A stretch of 41,978 nucleotides of DNA, taken from NCBI GenBank assembly GCA_023396115.1, contig JAEWXC010000004.1:1-41978 (forward strand), written 5' to 3'. The notes below the pieces were generated by a model. The model was not told where the DNA came from and made no database searches. It was given only the letters and a program-made list of their open reading frames with translations. Within the stretch, counting starts at the first letter, position 1. Each line of letters starts with the position of its first letter. The position numbers and the translations under genes were made by a program. Below are positions 40,086 through 41,978 of the stretch, in pieces. This DNA comes from Actinomycetes bacterium. Lineage in GTDB: Bacteria; Actinomycetota; Actinomycetes; Propionibacteriales; Nocardioidaceae.

Positions 40086-40709
40086 ATGAGGTGGTGGAAC
40101 GAGCGCGTCGTGCCCCAACTGGTCGACGTGGCGCTGCGCGGCAACGAGATCGGCGAGTACCGGCGCGAGGTCTGTGCCCCGCTGCAGGGCCGGGTGCTGG
40201 AGCTGGGCTTCGGCGGCGGCCTGAACGTGCGCTGGTACCCCGGGACGGTCACGTCCGTGCACGCCGTCGAGCCCTCCGACCGGGGCTGGGAGCTGTCCGC
40301 GCGGCGGCGGGCGCGCCGCCAGGTGCCGGTGCAGCGCAGCGGCCTGGACGGGGAGGACCTGGCCGAGCCGGACGCCTCCTTCGACGCGGTGCTCTGCACG
40401 TTCACGCTGTGCACCATCCCCGACGCGGCGCGCGCGATGCGGGAGGCGGCCCGGGTGCTGCGACCCGGCGGCACGTTCGCGTTCCTGGAGCACGGGCTGT
40501 CCCCCGACGCCGGCGTCGCTGCCTGGCAGCACCGGTTGGACCCGGTCCAGCGACGGGTGGCCGGCGGCTGCCACCTGTCCCGCGACGTACCCGCCCTGGT
40601 CGAGGGCGCCGGACTGCACCTGGCCGAGCTAGCTGGACGCGGAGTACCTGCCCGGCCCGGCGGTCTCGCGGCCCTGGCTGTACGGGTACCGCGGGTTGGC
40701 CGTCCGTGA
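40086..40709 (+). CDS. Class I SAM-dependent methyltransferase, C-terminal frameshift
   Basis: As read it has 207 residues. The Rossmann motif I is GRVLELGFGGGLNVRWYPGT, motif II VHAVEPSDRGWEL, and the post-motif FDAVLCTFTLCTIPD, then VLRPGGTFAFLEHGLS; a small UbiE/Methyltransf_11-type enzyme. A direct repeat AGCT-AGCT at 40627-40634 shifts the frame. Removing one copy gives an ending PWLYGYRGLAVRD with a stop at 40713, which fits the family (G-P ... Y-x-Y-R-G-V/L-A). The gene may be altered at its C terminus but the SAM-binding core is intact. It lies between arc and dop on the opposite strand. Confidence 0.8.
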   Translation: MRWWNERVVPQLVDVALRGNEIGEYRREVCAPLQGRVLELGFGGGLNVRWYPGTVTSVHAVEPSDRGWELSARRRARRQVPVQRSGLDGEDLAEPDASFDAVLCTFTLCTIPDAARAMREAARVLRPGGTFAFLEHGLSPDAGVAAWQHRLDPVQRRVAGGCHLSRDVPALVEGAGLHLAELAGRGVPARPGGLAALAVRVPRVGRP

Positions 40710-40713
40710 CTGA

Positions 40714-40726
40714 CCCGGCGTCCGGG
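40714..40726. terminator. Small hairpin between the methyltransferase and arc
   Basis: CCCGG-cgt-CCGGG in the 22-bp gap between convergent genes. Five base pairs with a tight loop; weak evidence of a bidirectional terminator. Confidence 0.3.
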
Positions 40727-40731
40727 GCCGG

Positions 40732-41978
40732 TTACAGGTACTGCCCCGTGTTCGCGACGGTGTCGATGGAACGGCCCGGCTCGGTGCCCTGCTTGCCGGT
40801 GATGAGGGTGCGGATGAAGACGATCCGCTCGCCCTTCTTGCCCGAGATCCGGGCCCAGTCATCGGGATTGGTCGGGTTGGGCAGGTCTTCGTTCTCCGCG
40901 AACTCGTCGACGATCGAATCCAACAGGTGCTGGATACGCAGACCGGGCTGGCCGGTCTCCAGCACGCTCTTGATGGCGTTCTTCTTCGCGCGGTCGACCA
41001 CGTTCTGGATCATCGCCCCGGAGTTGAAGTCCTTGAAGTACATGACTTCCTTGTCACCGTTGGCGTAGGTGACCTCCAGGAACCGGTTGTCGTCGATCTC
41101 GGCGTACATCCGGTCGACCACCTTCTCGATCATCGCCTTGATGCAGGCGCCGTGGTCGCCGTCGAACTCGGCCAGATCCTCGGCGTGCACCGGCAGATCC
41201 TCGGTGAGGTACTTGGAGAAGATGTCCTGGGCGGCTTCGGCGTCCGGGCGTTCGATCTTGATCTTGACGTCGAGACGGCCGGGCCGCAGGATCGCCGGGT
41301 CGATCATGTCCTCCCGGTTGGAGGCGCCGATCACGATGACGTTCTCCAGCCCCTCCACCCCGTCGATCTCGGAGAGCAGCTGCGGCACCACGGTGGTCTC
41401 GACATCGGAGGAGACCCCGGTGCCGCGGGTGCGGAAGATCGAGTCCATCTCGTCGAAGAACACGATCACCGGGGTGCCCTCGGAGGCCTTCTCCCGGGCG
41501 CGCTGGAAGATCAGCCGGATGTGCCGTTCGGTCTCGCCGACGAACTTGTTCAGCAGCTCCGGCCCCTTGATGTTCAGGAAGTAGGACTTGGCCTCCCGGG
41601 CGTCGTCGCCGCGCACCTCGGCCATTTTGCGGGCCAGCGAGTTGGCGACCGCCTTGGCGATCAGCGTCTTGCCGCAGCCGGGCGGGCCGTAGAGCAGCAC
41701 CCCTTTGGGCGGGCGCAGCAGGTACTCCCGGTACAGCTCGCCGTGCAGGAACGGCAGCTCCACCGCGTCGCGGATCTGCTCGATCTGCCGGCCCAGCCCG
41801 CCGATGTCGGCGTAGCTGACGTCGGGCACCTCCTCGAGCACCAGATCCTCGACCTCGGCCTTGGGGATGCGTTCGATCGCGAACCCGGCCTTCGAGTCGA
41901 CCAACAGCGAATCGCCCGGGCGCAGTTTGCGCTCGGCCTCGCCGCCGTCCTCGACGTGGACCAGCGGCGCCGCGAGAT
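40732..41978 (-). CDS. arc: Proteasome-activating AAA ATPase (ARC/Mpa), C-terminal part
   Basis: 415 codons to the window edge; the N-terminal coiled coil and part of the OB domains lie outside. The visible part has EVPDVSYADIGGLGRQIEQI, Walker A YGPPGCGKTL, Walker B VIVFFDEMDSIF, sensor-1 VIVIGASNREDM and arginine-finger ILRPGRLD. It ends TGQYL, the terminal GQYL motif that docks in the 20S pockets. It unfolds pupylated proteins and feeds them to PrcBA. The apparent start at 41904 is a TTG inside conserved sequence (LRPGDSLLVDSKAG), so the gene continues off the window. Confidence 0.96.
   Translation of the reverse strand, partial: LAAPLVHVEDGGEAERKLRPGDSLLVDSKAGFAIERIPKAEVEDLVLEEVPDVSYADIGGLGRQIEQIRDAVELPFLHGELYREYLLRPPKGVLLYGPPGCGKTLIAKAVANSLARKMAEVRGDDAREAKSYFLNIKGPELLNKFVGETERHIRLIFQRAREKASEGTPVIVFFDEMDSIFRTRGTGVSSDVETTVVPQLLSEIDGVEGLENVIVIGASNREDMIDPAILRPGRLDVKIKIERPDAEAAQDIFSKYLTEDLPVHAEDLAEFDGDHGACIKAMIEKVVDRMYAEIDDNRFLEVTYANGDKEVMYFKDFNSGAMIQNVVDRAKKNAIKSVLETGQPGLRIQHLLDSIVDEFAENEDLPNPTNPDDWARISGKKGERIVFIRTLITGKQGTEPGRSIDTVANTGQYL

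Noticed and set aside
1..41978. CRISPR array, prophage, rRNA or tRNA genes
   Set aside because: No regularly spaced repeats, phage structural genes, or RNA-gene secondary structures were found anywhere in the window.

Overview
The window is high-GC DNA from an actinomycete. It carries a complete Pup-proteasome gene set, RbpA, Lnt/Ppm-type lipoprotein and polyprenol-mannose genes, HelY, PafB/PafC, many GTG starts, and short GTGA/ATGA overlaps between neighbouring genes. The Nocardioidaceae or a related Propionibacteriales family is my best guess for the family; that is inference from gene content, not proof. At least ten genes have a TAnnnT box exactly 6-7 nt before the start codon, which points to widespread leaderless transcription.

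Layout. 1-126 is the left end of an IS6-family insertion sequence cut by the window edge, followed by a gene-poor, partly AT-richer scar to about 517. 518-9424 is a mixed accessory block: alpha/beta-hydrolase, hotdog thioesterase, four GNAT acetyltransferase genes, DoxX-like membrane protein, TetR next to a frameshifted DUF2236 gene, a DksA/TraR zinc-finger protein, a DinB-type protein, TrmL and a truncated MarR. 9425-16189 holds a short UvrA paralogue, an XRE-MurA fusion protein with a palindrome in its own promoter, a small zinc-ribbon protein, a glycerophosphodiester phosphodiesterase and an MFS/Atg22-like transporter. 16303-19712 holds rbpA (with a SigR-type promoter) and a convergent lnt-ppm-fxsA operon.

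20066-25919 is a lysine-catabolic locus. An overlapping operon, kdd-kamD-kamE-kal, diverges from kamA, and an Lrp/AsnC regulator is convergent with kamA. Together these give lysine 2,3-aminomutase, beta-lysine 5,6-aminomutase, 3,5-diaminohexanoate dehydrogenase and 3-aminobutyryl-CoA ammonia-lyase. The 3-keto-5-aminohexanoate cleavage enzyme (kce) and the CoA-transferase are not in the window.

25916-41978 is one long run on the minus strand, in transcription order: arc/mpa (cut by the window edge), dop, pup, prcB, prcA, pafA, an FKBP lipoprotein, pafB, pafC, tatA, tatC, a conserved small protein, a diacylglycerol-kinase-like gene, helY and a 5'-3' exonuclease. It encodes pupylation (PafA), Pup deamidation and depupylation (Dop), the 20S proteasome (PrcBA) with its ATPase, the WYL regulators PafBC, and Tat export. 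A small methyltransferase gene sits in opposite orientation between arc and dop, and a 4-bp tandem duplication shifts the frame of its last ~27 codons.
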